A DNA stretch of 64,000 bases. Source: Runella sp. MFBS21 (GTDB lineage: Bacteria; Bacteroidota; Bacteroidia; Cytophagales; Spirosomataceae). Positions 16,610 to 26,445 of this stretch are shown here, one piece after another. A program made the position numbers and the translations under genes. How positions within the stretch are numbered: position 1 is the first letter of the stretch; every line of letters begins with the position of its first letter. The notes beneath the pieces were generated by a model. The model saw only the letters and a program-made list of their open reading frames with translations. It was not told the origin of the DNA and did no database searches. The DNA lies in NCBI RefSeq assembly GCF_029433105.1, contig NZ_JARNTW010000003.1, forward strand, positions 496,001-560,000. Reading direction: 5' to 3'.

Positions 16610-17896
16610 ATGTCAGATAAAGCACAACTTATATTAGAAGGTAAAACCTATGAGTTTCCCACCATTGAAGGATCTGAGCAAGAAAAAGCCATTGATATCA
16701 ATACCTTGCGCGACTCAACGGGTTATATAACAATCGATAGTGGCTACAAAAATACGGGAGCAACCAAGAGCGCCATTACATTTCTAGACGGCGAAGAAGG
16801 GATTTTGCGTTACCGTGGTTACTCAATCGAAGAATTAGCCGAAAAGGCCACCTTCCTTGAAGTAGCTTACTTGTTGATTTATGGTGAACTTCCTACCCAA
16901 GCCCAGTATGATCATTTTGAGCATGAAATTCGTACCCATACATTGGTAAACGAAGACATGCGAAAAATCTTTGAAGGATTTCCCGTCAATGCTCACCCTA
17001 TGGGCGTACTTTCGTCGCTAGTAAGTGCGATGAGTGCTTTCTACCCTGATTCTTACAATGAAAAAGCACCCGATAGCACCGAAACCCACATCATCAGATT
17101 GATGGCCAAAATGCCTACGATCGCTACTTGGTCATTCAAAAAATCACAGGGGCATCCAGTAAATTATCCTAAAAACGAACTCGACTACTGCTCAAACTTC
17201 CTCCACATGATGTTTGCTCTACCAGTAGAAGAATACACCGTAGACCCTGTTGTATCAAAAGCTCTAAACAAACTTTTGATTCTCCACGCTGACCATGAGC
17301 AGAACTGTTCAACTTCGACTGTAAGGCTCGTAGGTTCATCACGTGCCAATCTTTATTCTTCGATTTCGGCGGGGATTTGTGCTTTGTGGGGACCTCTTCA
17401 TGGAGGAGCCAATCAGGAAGTAATCGAAATGCTCGAAGATATCAAAGCCGACGGCGGCGATGTAGCCAAATATGTGGATATGGCCAAAAATGCCAAAACA
17501 AGCGGCTTCCGTCTCTTTGGATTTGGGCACCGGGTTTACAAAAACTTTGACCCACGTGCCAAAATCATCAAAAAAGCAGCAGACGAGGTATTGGCCAAAT
17601 TGGGTGTGAATGACCCCGTTCTTGAAATTGCTAAAGGACTTGAAGAAGCAGCATTGCATGACGAATATTTTGTGAGCCGCCGCTTGTATCCAAACGTAGA
17701 CTTCTACTCAGGAATCATTTATCGGGCGTTGGGTATTCCTACCAACATGTTTACGGTAATGTTTGCATTGGGACGTCTACCTGGCTGGATTGCTCAATGG
17801 AAAGAAATGCGTACCAACAAAGAACCTATCGGACGCCCACGTCAAATCTACACTGGAGCTACTTTACGTCCATTTGTTGAGATGGCAGACCGTTAA
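16610..17896 (+). CDS. gltA: Citrate synthase
   Basis: 428 residues from ATG 16610 (MSDKAQLILEGKTYEFP); the longer frame starts with TTG. Condenses acetyl-CoA with oxaloacetate to citrate at the entry of the TCA cycle. Catalytic residues are in place: His264 (GPLHGGANQE), His307 (FGFGHRVYKNFDPRA) and Asp364 (PNVDFYSG). The N-terminal beta-domain and length match the hexameric Gram-negative type. It stands alone with its own terminator. Confidence 0.98.
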   Translation: MSDKAQLILEGKTYEFPTIEGSEQEKAIDINTLRDSTGYITIDSGYKNTGATKSAITFLDGEEGILRYRGYSIEELAEKATFLEVAYLLIYGELPTQAQYDHFEHEIRTHTLVNEDMRKIFEGFPVNAHPMGVLSSLVSAMSAFYPDSYNEKAPDSTETHIIRLMAKMPTIATWSFKKSQGHPVNYPKNELDYCSNFLHMMFALPVEEYTVDPVVSKALNKLLILHADHEQNCSTSTVRLVGSSRANLYSSISAGICALWGPLHGGANQEVIEMLEDIKADGGDVAKYVDMAKNAKTSGFRLFGFGHRVYKNFDPRAKIIKKAADEVLAKLGVNDPVLEIAKGLEEAALHDEYFVSRRLYPNVDFYSGIIYRALGIPTNMFTVMFALGRLPGWIAQWKEMRTNKEPIGRPRQIYTGATLRPFVEMADR

Positions 17897-17954
17897 GCAC
17901 AGACTTTATTAGCATACATAATTGAGGCATTATCAATTAGTGCTTTCATCAATA

Positions 17955-17996
17955 AAAATCCCCGAAAATGTCTATTTGACAAATTTCGGGGATTTT
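17955..17996 (+). terminator. Intrinsic terminator after gltA
   Basis: 13-bp stem AAAATCCCCGAAA / TTTCGGGGATTTT with a 16-nt loop. The 3' arm ends in TTTT followed by ATGTTT. Confidence 0.85.
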
Positions 17997-18093
17997 ATGT
18001 TTCAAAGGATTATCAACAATGCTTTTGGGCACTCTCCCACTCTAAGCTTTTAAGTTTATTTTGACTCTCTCTAAATAACAATTCAAAATATTG

Positions 18094-18101
18094 TATCTTT
18101 G
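18094..18101 (+). promoter_or_regulatory. Candidate -7 element directly before the start codon of the 119-aa gene
   Basis: TATCTTTG is a perfect TAnnTTTG match only 5 bp before ATG 18107. If used, the transcript would start at or next to the ATG, making it leaderless. No TTG sits 17-23 bp upstream; the nearest is at 18061. Confidence 0.4.
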
Positions 18102-18106
18102 CAGTC

Positions 18107-18466
18107 ATGATTGACAGAGCGACATATCAAACAGAACTTTTTAATAATAGCAAAGGGGTTACATACCAATGTGACCGCACAGCACGGATTATCGTGGAGT
18201 TTAGCGGCTATATTATGGCTTTCAAAATCACCGATTTTCTTTACTTCAAAAGAAAAGTTGACAGTGTAGATTTGCACGCCATGATTTTTAATTTATCTGA
18301 TGATTATGACTTTGAAGTAATCGAAGCTCCCCAAGCCAATCTATCGCTCAAACTAACCCTCTGTGACTTGGTCAATCTTCGCGATTTGTTGGCAGGCACT
18401 AAGTTTATGCTGGATCTCAACAGTATGCTTTATGAGTTGATTTACAACGTCCCTACTTACGCTTGA
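18107..18466 (+). CDS. Conserved-looking small protein of unknown function
   Basis: 119 residues, no signal peptide or membrane segment. The middle alternates hydrophobic and charged positions (GVTYQCDRTARIIVEFSGYIMAFKITDFLYFKRKVDSVD), suggesting a small alpha/beta domain. The layout 'G-x-x-x-x-C then hydrophobic strand then F-x-x-F' recalls the DUF6686 family of Bacteroidota, but the second cysteine expected there is missing, so that assignment is weak. It converges with the M1 peptidase gene. Coding evidence: a full-length frame, a consensus-like -7 element and normal local codon use. Confidence 0.65.
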   Translation: MIDRATYQTELFNNSKGVTYQCDRTARIIVEFSGYIMAFKITDFLYFKRKVDSVDLHAMIFNLSDDYDFEVIEAPQANLSLKLTLCDLVNLRDLLAGTKFMLDLNSMLYELIYNVPTYA

Positions 18467-18489
18467 TATCTACATTCAAAATTTGACAA

Positions 18490-20124
18490 TCAACTAGTCA
18501 CCTTTTTGACCTCTACATAAAAGTTGTTGTCAACTTCAAGCTCTTTTAATCTCTTTATTTTTAAGGTTTTCCAGTCAGAAGTAGGTTGTATTTTTTCCCA
18601 TTCTCCTTTCTCATTTTTATATTTAATTGGCATCGCAAAGCCTTCTACGCAATTGTTCCAACGGTAGAGTAGCTTTTTCTTTTCGATTTTATATTCAAGT
18701 AATGGAATCTTGGTATCTCGTAGGTATTGGTCAAAAATTTTCGACAAGTCCATCCCTGTTTGTTGACTCATATAATCTTCAATCTGACGTGTAGTGACAG
18801 TTTGATGGTAAAAAGATTGGTTCATACCCCTCAATATTTGACGCCATTTTTCATCGTTATCTACCATTTGGCGAATCGTATGAAGCATATTGCCGCCTTT
18901 GTAGTACATATCTCCCGACCCACTATTATTGACATTATAAATGCCAATAATGGGTTTGTCGTTACGGATTAGCTTTCTACATCCAATCACGTATTCGCTA
19001 CCTGCTTGTTTACCAAAATAGTATTCTGTATATAGATTTTCGGAGTAATTAGTAAAACTTTCGTGTATCCACATATCAGCTACGTCTTTGTAAGTAATGT
19101 TGTTGGCATACCATTCATGGCCCGATTCGTGGATTATAATAAAATCCCATTTCAAGCCCCAACCCGTAGCGGATAAATCTCGGCCCAAATAACCATTTTG
19201 GTACCCATTGCCATAGGTTACAGAGCTTTGATGCTCCATTCCTAAATAAGGTACTTCTACCAATTTATAGCCATCTTCGTAAAATGGATAAGGGCCAAAC
19301 CAATGCTCAAAAGCACGCAGCATTGGCTTCACTTGCTGAAATTGACTTTTGGCTTTTTCTATGTTTTCGGCCAAGGCATAAAACGATAAATCTAACGTTC
19401 CTTTCTCCCCTTTTAGGGTGTCAGTCCAGCTTACATAATTTCCGATATTGACATTAACGCCGTAGTTGTTGATTGGATTCTGAACATACCATTCAAAAGT
19501 CCGGGTATTATCATTGTTGTCGATTACACGCCGCAAACGTCCGTTAGAAATATCCATCAATGGCTTGGGCACAGTCACGCTAATTTGCATACTATCAGGC
19601 TCATCGTACATGTGGTCTTTGCAAGGCCACCATACACTTGCCCCTAGCCCCTGACAAGAAGTGGCGACGAAAGGCAAGCCTTCTTTGTCTTTTTTCCACG
19701 AAAACCCTCCGTCCCAAGGAGCGCGTTTAGCAACGTGTGGCTTGCCACTGTACTCCACCAAAATAGATTCTTGATTACCACTAGATTGGGGTTTTTGAAG
19801 TGTTACAAAAAAAGCATTACCATCACGACGAAAATCCAGTTCTTTTCCGTCTTGGGTGATTCGTTGTATGGTAAGGGGTCGCTGTAAATCTACTTGTAAT
19901 ACTTGAGCAGGCTGAAGTACTTTGTAGCGAATGTTTACACTGCCTTTGATACTACTGTCGGCAGGATTGATGCGGACATTAAGATGATAAAACTGCAAAT
20001 CCCACCAAGCACGCTCTTGGGTAATACTCCCCCTCAAAGTATCGTCATGAGTAAAGGTATATTTTTGGGCAAAAAGGTTAAATTGAGCAATTAAAAACAA
20101 GCCTACAAAAGCAAGAAATTTCAT
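18490..20124 (-). CDS. Secreted M1-family zinc metallopeptidase (aminopeptidase N-like)
   Basis: 544 residues; signal peptide MKFLAFVGLFLIAQFNLFA|Q. An N-terminal beta-saddle domain (about 30-230) precedes the thermolysin-like domain. The zinc site HESGHEW has His332, Glu333, His336, and Glu355 eighteen residues on (DVADMWIHESFTNY), exactly the M1 spacing. The exopeptidase motif of the GAMEN loop appears as LGMEHQSSVTYGNG. It is shorter than E. coli PepN and lacks the C-terminal helical domain, as is common in Bacteroidota. A periplasmic peptide-degrading role is likely. Confidence 0.94.
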   Translation of the reverse strand: MKFLAFVGLFLIAQFNLFAQKYTFTHDDTLRGSITQERAWWDLQFYHLNVRINPADSSIKGSVNIRYKVLQPAQVLQVDLQRPLTIQRITQDGKELDFRRDGNAFFVTLQKPQSSGNQESILVEYSGKPHVAKRAPWDGGFSWKKDKEGLPFVATSCQGLGASVWWPCKDHMYDEPDSMQISVTVPKPLMDISNGRLRRVIDNNDNTRTFEWYVQNPINNYGVNVNIGNYVSWTDTLKGEKGTLDLSFYALAENIEKAKSQFQQVKPMLRAFEHWFGPYPFYEDGYKLVEVPYLGMEHQSSVTYGNGYQNGYLGRDLSATGWGLKWDFIIIHESGHEWYANNITYKDVADMWIHESFTNYSENLYTEYYFGKQAGSEYVIGCRKLIRNDKPIIGIYNVNNSGSGDMYYKGGNMLHTIRQMVDNDEKWRQILRGMNQSFYHQTVTTRQIEDYMSQQTGMDLSKIFDQYLRDTKIPLLEYKIEKKKLLYRWNNCVEGFAMPIKYKNEKGEWEKIQPTSDWKTLKIKRLKELEVDNNFYVEVKKVTS

Positions 20125-20203
20125 TGGATACTAGGTTAGTTGTGGGGCAGAAGTAAATCGGGCAAATTCGATACAACAATAATAGCAGTTTAAGGGCAAA
20201 AAA

Positions 20204-20234
20204 AAAATCCGAACAGGAAGCCCATTCGGATTTT
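20204..20234 (-). terminator. Intrinsic terminator downstream of secA
   Basis: 10-bp stem AAAATCCGAA / TTCGGATTTT with an 11-nt loop. On the minus strand it is followed by a run of T residues (plus-strand A run 20198-20207). It lies between the secA stop and the next minus-strand gene. Confidence 0.8.
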
Positions 20235-20312
20235 CAATCTTTACTCAACGTTATGAAAAACTCTATACTTAAGACGTGAGTAAAGAACTAAGGTCACATT
20301 TTTTATTTTTTT

Positions 20313-23300
20313 TTACGCAATCACCACGCAATCACCCCTTTCCACTTCGTGTTCTACCTTTTTGTACTTCACATCTTTCACCACGCGCCCGTCACGGTAC
20401 TGAACAGTCACTTTTTGGTTACGGTCGGCGATTTTGATAGAGCGTACAGGGGCTTGTTTTTCGACTTGGCGAGCTGCATAAGCATTAGGCCCTCCTGCCA
20501 CTTCTTCTTCCTCCTCTACACGATTGGTTTGTAATTTGGGTTCTGGGGCACGACGTGCCGAGCGAGGGGCTGGCTGTTGAGGCTCTTCTTCCTGCGGAAT
20601 GTAAGTCTTCATCAAGAAGCTAATCGTCTCAAAATTAACTTTAGTCATGAGACGCTTAAACAACTCCACTGATTCAAACTTATAAATCAACAATGGGTCT
20701 TTTTGCTCATAGGCCGCATTCTGAACAGACTGTTTCAAATCGTCCATGTCACGGAGGTGCTCTTTCCATTCTTGGTCGATGAGTGAAAGTACCACAAATT
20801 TCTCCATTTCACGTACAATCTCACGACCATTGGTATCGACAGCTTTCTGTAAGTTTACACCGATTTGGGTACCTTTGATACCATCCGTAAACGGAATCAC
20901 TATCTCCTGAACTGTTCCGCCGTGTTCGGCAGCAATTTGTTTGAGTACGGGCACTACTTGTTCAGAAATGACTTTATTCTTTTGGGCATAGTGCTGTTCG
21001 GCAGCGTTGTACAAACGTTGTACTCGCTGTTCTGGCTTCAACTTATTGTATTCATCACGTTGGAATGGCGGCTCAATTCCGAAGTTGGTAATCACTGCCA
21101 ATTCCAATTCTTCGTAGTTACTTTCGGTATTGGTGATGATTTCGTTACAAACTTCATAAAGCGTATCAGCAATGTCAATTGACAAGCGATCTCCAAACAA
21201 AGCATTGCGGCGACGTTTGTAGATGTTTTCACGCTGCATGTTCATCACGTCGTCGTATTCGAGCAAGCGCTTACGAATACCAAAGTTGTTTTCTTCTACT
21301 TTGATTTGTGCACGCTCAATTGACTTGGTCACCATCGAATGCTGAATCACCTCGCCTTCTTCGAGCCCCATACGGTCCATGATACCCGCAATACGATCAG
21401 AACCAAACATACGCATCAAACCATCTTCGAGCGATACAAAAAACTGTGAAGTACCAGGGTCTCCTTGACGACCTGCACGCCCTCTCAACTGACGGTCTAC
21501 GCGGCGGCTTTCGTGGCGCTCTGTACCTACAATGGCCAAGCCACCTGCCGCTTTTGCCTCTGGTGTCAGCTTTATGTCGGTACCCCGACCGGCCATGTTG
21601 GTTGCGATTGTCACTGTGCCTGGCTTACCAGCCTCGGCTACTATTTCGGCCTCACGTTGGTGCTGTTTTGCGTTCAATACTTGGTGAGGAATCTTACGCA
21701 AGGTCAGCATCCGGCTAAGTAACTCGGAGTTTTCGACCGAAGTAGTACCCACCAATACGGGGCGCCCTTTTCCTACTAACTCCACTATCTCGTCTCCTAC
21801 GGCATTGTATTTTTCGCGTACTGAGCGATATACTTTATCTTCTTCGTCTTTTCGTACTACTGGTATATTAGTAGGAATACTTACTACATCAAGTTTGTAA
21901 ATGGTCCAAAACTCCCCAGCCTCGGTTTGGGCAGTACCCGTCATCCCACATAGCTTATGGTACATACGGAAATAGTTTTGGAGCGTAACAGTCGCATAGG
22001 TTTGAGTAGCATCTTCTACCTTCACATTTTCTTTGGCTTCTACGGCTTGATGAAGTCCATCTGACCAGCGACGCCCCTCCATGATACGGCCTGTTTGCTC
22101 ATCTACGATTTTAACTTTACCGTCCATGAGTACATAGTCCACATCCCGCTCAAACAAAGAATAGGCTTTCAACAATTGTTGTACCGTATGCACACGTTGT
22201 GTTTTGATAGAATAATCGCGGATTACCTCTTCTTTACGCAACAATTTCTGTTGGTCATTATAATCTGGGTTTTGGTCGATAGCATTCAAGTCAATCGACA
22301 AATCAGGAAGTACGAAGAAAGTAGGATCTTCACCTTCTCCTGTGATATAATCTAATCCTTTTTCGGTAAGCTCTACGCTATTGTTTTTTTCTTCAATGGT
22401 AAAAAACAATGGGGCATCAGCCTCGGGCATCAACTTCTGGTTTTCGGCCAAATAGATTTTTTCGGTTTCCTGCATGAGGGTTTTCATCCCCGTCTCACTC
22501 AAAAACTTAATGAGAGGTTTGTATTTGGGAAATCCGCGATGCGCACGAAACAACGCCAATCCACCTTCTTTTTTATCGCCAGCCGCAATTTTTTTCTTGG
22601 CTTCGTTGAGCAAATCTGTCACCAAACGTTTTTGGGCATCCACTATGCGCGATACGCGAGGCTTCAATTCTGCAAAATCCTGCTCATCACCACGAGGCAC
22701 TGGCCCACTGATAATCAAAGGAGTACGAGCATCATCAATCAATACTGAGTCCACCTCATCGACCATCGCGAAGTGGTGCTTACGCTGTACAAGTTCTTCG
22801 GGGGTATGCGCCATATTATCACGCAGATAGTCAAAACCAAACTCATTGTTGGTTCCATAAGTAATATCCGCTAGGTAAGCTTGACGACGCGCAAAAGTAT
22901 TGGGCTGATGACGGTCGATACAATCCACGCGCAACCCGTGAAATTCAAACAGAGGTCCATTCCACTCACTATCGCGGCGAGCCAAGTAGTCGTTGACAGT
23001 TACGACATGCACTCCCTGCCCCGACAATGCATTCAAGAATGCGGGTAGCGTAGCCACGAGGGTTTTACCTTCACCCGTTGCCATTTCAGAGATTTTACCT
23101 TGGTGAAGCACTGTTCCCCCGATGATTTGAACATCGTAATGTACCATGTTCCATTTAATAGGATGCCCTACTACGTTCCAAGTTGTGCTCCAGATGGCTT
23201 TATCGCCGTTGATTTTGACGTTGTCTTTCTTACTAGCAAGCTCTTGGTCAAAGATGGTAGCGGTTACTTCCAATGATTCATTTTCGGTGAAACGACGCGC

Positions 23301-23666
23301 GGTTTCTTTCACAATTGCAAAGGCAGTTGGCAAGATTTGAATCAAAACTTTTTCAAGCTCTTTGTCACGCTCGGCGATAAAAGTATCAATCTGCTTAAAA
23401 ATTTCTTCCTTCTGGTTAACATCCATTTCGGCATTGTCAACAATCTGCTGGCGAAGAGACGCGATTTGGTCATCTATTGACTTAAGTTGACCTGCGATAT
23501 ACGTTTTGAGTTCTTCAGTAGCCTTGCGTAACTCATCATTGCTAAGATTGCGAAGTTTAACAAACTCAGCATTTACTTTTTCTACATAGGGAGTAAGTTC
23601 TTTCAAGTCACGGTCCGATTTCGTCCCAAAGAGCCCTGTAAAACTTTTAGTGAGGAATTTTATCAT
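20313..23666 (-). CDS. secA: Protein translocase ATPase SecA
   Basis: 1,117 residues from ATG 23666 ([14 protein letters not shown]); eight further in-frame codons upstream are unlikely to be used. SecA drives proteins through SecYEG. Visible: Walker [15 protein letters not shown] near residue 195, [18 protein letters not shown] near 300, [27 protein letters not shown], the helicase motif [25 protein letters not shown], and the C-terminal scaffold [30 protein letters not shown]. It is longer than E. coli SecA because of N-terminal and motor-domain insertions usual in Bacteroidota. The C-terminus ends in a basic/acidic tail ([18 protein letters not shown]) without the zinc-binding SEC-C motif that contacts SecB. 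Confidence 0.98.
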   Translation of the reverse strand: MIKFLTKSFTGLFGTKSDRDLKELTPYVEKVNAEFVKLRNLSNDELRKATEELKTYIAGQLKSIDDQIASLRQQIVDNAEMDVNQKEEIFKQIDTFIAERDKELEKVLIQILPTAFAIVKETARRFTENESLEVTATIFDQELASKKDNVKINGDKAIWSTTWNVVGHPIKWNMVHYDVQIIGGTVLHQGKISEMATGEGKTLVATLPAFLNALSGQGVHVVTVNDYLARRDSEWNGPLFEFHGLRVDCIDRHQPNTFARRQAYLADITYGTNNEFGFDYLRDNMAHTPEELVQRKHHFAMVDEVDSVLIDDARTPLIISGPVPRGDEQDFAELKPRVSRIVDAQKRLVTDLLNEAKKKIAAGDKKEGGLALFRAHRGFPKYKPLIKFLSETGMKTLMQETEKIYLAENQKLMPEADAPLFFTIEEKNNSVELTEKGLDYITGEGEDPTFFVLPDLSIDLNAIDQNPDYNDQQKLLRKEEVIRDYSIKTQRVHTVQQLLKAYSLFERDVDYVLMDGKVKIVDEQTGRIMEGRRWSDGLHQAVEAKENVKVEDATQTYATVTLQNYFRMYHKLCGMTGTAQTEAGEFWTIYKLDVVSIPTNIPVVRKDEEDKVYRSVREKYNAVGDEIVELVGKGRPVLVGTTSVENSELLSRMLTLRKIPHQVLNAKQHQREAEIVAEAGKPGTVTIATNMAGRGTDIKLTPEAKAAGGLAIVGTERHESRRVDRQLRGRAGRQGDPGTSQFFVSLEDGLMRMFGSDRIAGIMDRMGLEEGEVIQHSMVTKSIERAQIKVEENNFGIRKRLLEYDDVMNMQRENIYKRRRNALFGDRLSIDIADTLYEVCNEIITNTESNYEELELAVITNFGIEPPFQRDEYNKLKPEQRVQRLYNAAEQHYAQKNKVISEQVVPVLKQIAAEHGGTVQEIVIPFTDGIKGTQIGVNLQKAVDTNGREIVREMEKFVVLSLIDQEWKEHLRDMDDLKQSVQNAAYEQKDPLLIYKFESVELFKRLMTKVNFETISFLMKTYIPQEEEPQQPAPRSARRAPEPKLQTNRVEEEEEVAGGPNAYAARQVEKQAPVRSIKIADRNQKVTVQYRDGRVVKDVKYKKVEHEVERGDCVVIA

Positions 23667-23790
23667 TTTTTTATATATAATAAGCTGCAACTGTCGTCGT
23701 ATAAAGTCGCAGTGGTTTATCGTTTGTACCTTTCAATAATGCCAATTCTTTACATGTCACCAATATCGCGCCTAAAGTTCAACATTTTCG

Positions 23791-23824
23791 CAAAGTTAGC
23801 TTTTTGTCAGTAGTTTAATAACAA
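23791..23824 (-). promoter_or_regulatory. Promoter of secA
   Basis: On the minus strand the -7 element TAACTTTG (23791-23798) matches TAnnTTTG, with a TTG -33 element at 23822-23824, spacing 23 bp. Transcription would begin near 23785, leaving a leader of about 120 nt before the ATG. The leader has no evident riboswitch. Together with the terminator at 23929 this accounts for the roughly 300-bp gap upstream of secA. Confidence 0.55.
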
Positions 23825-23928
23825 TAATTGCCTCACAATATTTTATTCAGACAAATTGACAGTTAAAAATAGTGACTGACAGGTTGCCACTTTTGGTTGT
23901 TTTCTGCTATGCATACGGTTTAAAACAA

Positions 23929-23956
23929 AGAAAGAGGAGTCTCCTCCCCTTTCTTC
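23929..23956 (-). terminator. Terminator of the arabinose operon
   Basis: On the minus strand AAGAAAGGGGAG pairs with CTCCTCTTTCTT (12 bp, one G-T wobble) over the tetraloop GAGA, followed by TTGTTTTAAA. It lies 16 bp after the symporter stop. Confidence 0.8.
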
Positions 23957-23972
23957 TTGAGAATATCGGTTT

Positions 23973-25628
23973 TTACCAGAAAATCCAATAAATTAAACTA
24001 AAAGCCACAATAACAGCAATGGCGCCATACCGAAACTCAGGGGTAACTTTAAACCATTCGGGACGTACTTCAAAGGCATTGGCTTGATTTTTACCTTTGG
24101 ATTGGGCGAGACTAATCGCAATATGCACTGCCGAACAAATCCAGAACACCACTCCCATGCGATTGAGGAATGGAAAATCAGGATACCAATTTTCAATCAA
24201 TGCCGAGAGTGCAATACTCAATACAGCTGCCGCCAAAGCGCCGTTGGCCGTGGCTTTTTTCCAGAAAAAGCCCAGCAAAAAGATACTCAAAATACCCGGA
24301 GAAATATAACCTGTATAAACTTGAATATATTCGAAAGCCTGTCCAAAGTTGGCTAATAATGGACTTACCAACAAAGCAATGATAAAAGCAATAACAATCA
24401 CTAAGCGCCCCGTCCAAACGGTTTGTTTTTCGGTGAGGTTTTTGTTGAAAAACTTCTGGTGAATATCTAATACATAAATCGTAGAAATACTGTTGGCTTT
24501 TCCTGCCAAACTTGCCACAATCGCCGCCGTGAGGGCCGCAAAAGCCAGACCTTTCAAGCCCACAGGAAGAAGATTGAGCAATACAGGGTAGGCATTGTCT
24601 GGTTTGACGATACCATTTTGGGTGATACCATTTACGATAGAGGTATCGGCATTTTCTTGAAACAATACATAAGCAGCCAACCCAGGCAATACCACTATAA
24701 AGGGCATCATCATTTTCAAGAATGCCGCAAAAAGCACTCCGTTACGGGCAGTATTGATGTCGGCACCTAAGGCACGTTGGGTCATGTATTGGTTACATCC
24801 AAAATAATTAAGGTTGTTGACCCACTGCCCTCCAATGATAAACATCATAATACCCGGAAGCTGATTGTAGGCATCAATAAATCCCCCACGACCGTCATGA
24901 ACTTGGTATTGGCCGGGGGTAAAAATCATGTGTAAATGACTGTCGGCTTTTTCCCGAATCAGCCCTAAACCCTCTAATACTCCGGCCCCTGTACCTACTT
25001 TTACAGACAACAAATCTAGCGCCAGATAAGTAGTAGCCAAACCTCCAAATATTAAGCATACCACCTGAATAACATCCGTATATCCAATTACTTTCATTCC
25101 ACCTAGGGTAATGATGACGGCAAAAGTGGTCAGAAAAATGGCACAAGGCATAAAAGCAAAACCCGTCATTTTTTCGAGACTCAACGCTCCTAAATAAATA
25201 ATAGAAGTGAGGTTAACGAAAATGTACAAAAACAACCAAAAGACAGCCATGATAGTCGCCAATCGCTCATTGTAGCGTTTTGACAAAAACTGAGGCATGG
25301 TATAAATTTTGTTGTTGAGATACATGGGTAAAAAGTAAACCGCTACGATAATGAGCGCTACTCCTCCCAATAGTTCGTATACCGAAATGGCAATCCCCAA
25401 TTGGAAGGCTTGCCCACTCATTCCAATAAACTGCTCCGCAGAGATGTTAGAAGCAATGATAGAAGCGCCAATCGCCCACCAAGTAAGAGAGCCTTCTGCT
25501 AAAAAGAAATCTTTTGAATCGGCAGTTTGTTTGCCTTTGTGTTTGTAAATCCAATAGCCATAACTAGAAACAATCACAAAATAAACGAGAAAGATTACGT
25601 AGTCTAGGGTTTCGAGTCCAAGGGTCAT
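23973..25628 (-). CDS. Sodium/solute symporter (SSS family), probable L-arabinose transporter
   Basis: 551 residues with about 14 predicted membrane helices. Family signatures: SKDFFLAEGSLTWWAIGASIIASNISAEQFIGMSGQAF in helices 1-2, GGMKVIGYTDVIQ, and GLAFAALTAAIVASLAGKANSISTIYVLDI, the vSGLT-like sodium-binding helix. Long SSS members of this kind carry sugars with Na+. As last gene of the AraR-araB-araA-araD operon, the most economical substrate is L-arabinose or an arabinose-containing sugar (inference from context). Confidence 0.92.
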   Translation of the reverse strand: MTLGLETLDYVIFLVYFVIVSSYGYWIYKHKGKQTADSKDFFLAEGSLTWWAIGASIIASNISAEQFIGMSGQAFQLGIAISVYELLGGVALIIVAVYFLPMYLNNKIYTMPQFLSKRYNERLATIMAVFWLFLYIFVNLTSIIYLGALSLEKMTGFAFMPCAIFLTTFAVIITLGGMKVIGYTDVIQVVCLIFGGLATTYLALDLLSVKVGTGAGVLEGLGLIREKADSHLHMIFTPGQYQVHDGRGGFIDAYNQLPGIMMFIIGGQWVNNLNYFGCNQYMTQRALGADINTARNGVLFAAFLKMMMPFIVVLPGLAAYVLFQENADTSIVNGITQNGIVKPDNAYPVLLNLLPVGLKGLAFAALTAAIVASLAGKANSISTIYVLDIHQKFFNKNLTEKQTVWTGRLVIVIAFIIALLVSPLLANFGQAFEYIQVYTGYISPGILSIFLLGFFWKKATANGALAAAVLSIALSALIENWYPDFPFLNRMGVVFWICSAVHIAISLAQSKGKNQANAFEVRPEWFKVTPEFRYGAIAVIVAFSLIYWIFW

Positions 25629-25697
25629 AGGGTGCTAGGTTTGAATGGGTAAAAGAGGTAAGGTTTGGAATATTTCGTTAGGTTAGTTTAACATTAA

Positions 25698-26402
25698 TCA
25701 GCATCCTTGCCCATAGTAAGCATTTTTACCATGTTTGCGTTCATAATGCTTCATGCGTAAACTGTCTTTGATACGTGGAGTATGAGGGTTGATTTGCAAA
25801 GTCAAGTAAGCCATACGGGCCACTTCTTCCAACACCGCCGCATTGTAGACCGATTTTTCGGCATTTTTACCCCAAGTAAACGGCCCGTGGTTTTGGAGCA
25901 ATACCATTTCTACTTCTTTGTGCGACAATCCTCTTCCCTCAAAAACTTCAAAGATTTGATTGCCCGTTTCGTACTCATAATCTCCCTGAATCATTTCATC
26001 AGAAAGTACAGCCGCACACGGAATGTCTTGATGCGTATGGTCGGCATGAGTAGTACCAAAAATCGGGATATCGCGCCCCGCTTGTGCCCAAGCTACCGCA
26101 TAAGTACTATGGGTATGAGTGATTCCACCGATATCGTCCCAAGTTTTGTAAAGCAGCGCATGGGTTTTGGTATCAGATGAAGGGCGCATTGTTCCTTCCA
26201 CCACCTTGGCATCATAATCCATGATAACAATATCGTCGGCTTTAAGAAGTTCATAAGGAACCCCGCTAGGTTTGATAGCAAAAACTGCCTTGTCTCTATC
26301 AACGGCGCTTACGTTGCCAAAAGTAAATAATACAAGTCCCAATTTAGGCAACTGCATATTGGCTTCGTAACATTCTTGTTTCAATGATTGATATAAGCTC
26401 AT
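25698..26402 (-). CDS. araD: L-ribulose-5-phosphate 4-epimerase
   Basis: 234 residues, class II aldolase/epimerase fold. It converts L-ribulose 5-phosphate to D-xylulose 5-phosphate. Visible: LVLFTFGNVSAVDRDKAVFAIKPSGVPYE, MRPSSDTKTHALLYKTWDDIGGITHTHSTYAVAWAQAGRDIPIFGTTHADH (the zinc histidines THTHS), and HKEVEMVLLQNHGPFTWGKNAEKSVYNAAVLEEVA. Length equals E. coli AraD (231). It sits between araA and the symporter with short gaps. Confidence 0.97.
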   Translation of the reverse strand: MSLYQSLKQECYEANMQLPKLGLVLFTFGNVSAVDRDKAVFAIKPSGVPYELLKADDIVIMDYDAKVVEGTMRPSSDTKTHALLYKTWDDIGGITHTHSTYAVAWAQAGRDIPIFGTTHADHTHQDIPCAAVLSDEMIQGDYEYETGNQIFEVFEGRGLSHKEVEMVLLQNHGPFTWGKNAEKSVYNAAVLEEVARMAYLTLQINPHTPRIKDSLRMKHYERKHGKNAYYGQGC

Positions 26403-26445
26403 AAGAAATTCGTTTCTCCTGAAAATGTTATTGCTTGAAGTTAGC

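Noticed and set aside
22474-22830. Plus-strand frame of 118 codons opposite secA
   Set aside because: Antisense to a highly conserved gene; its composition merely mirrors the secA codons.
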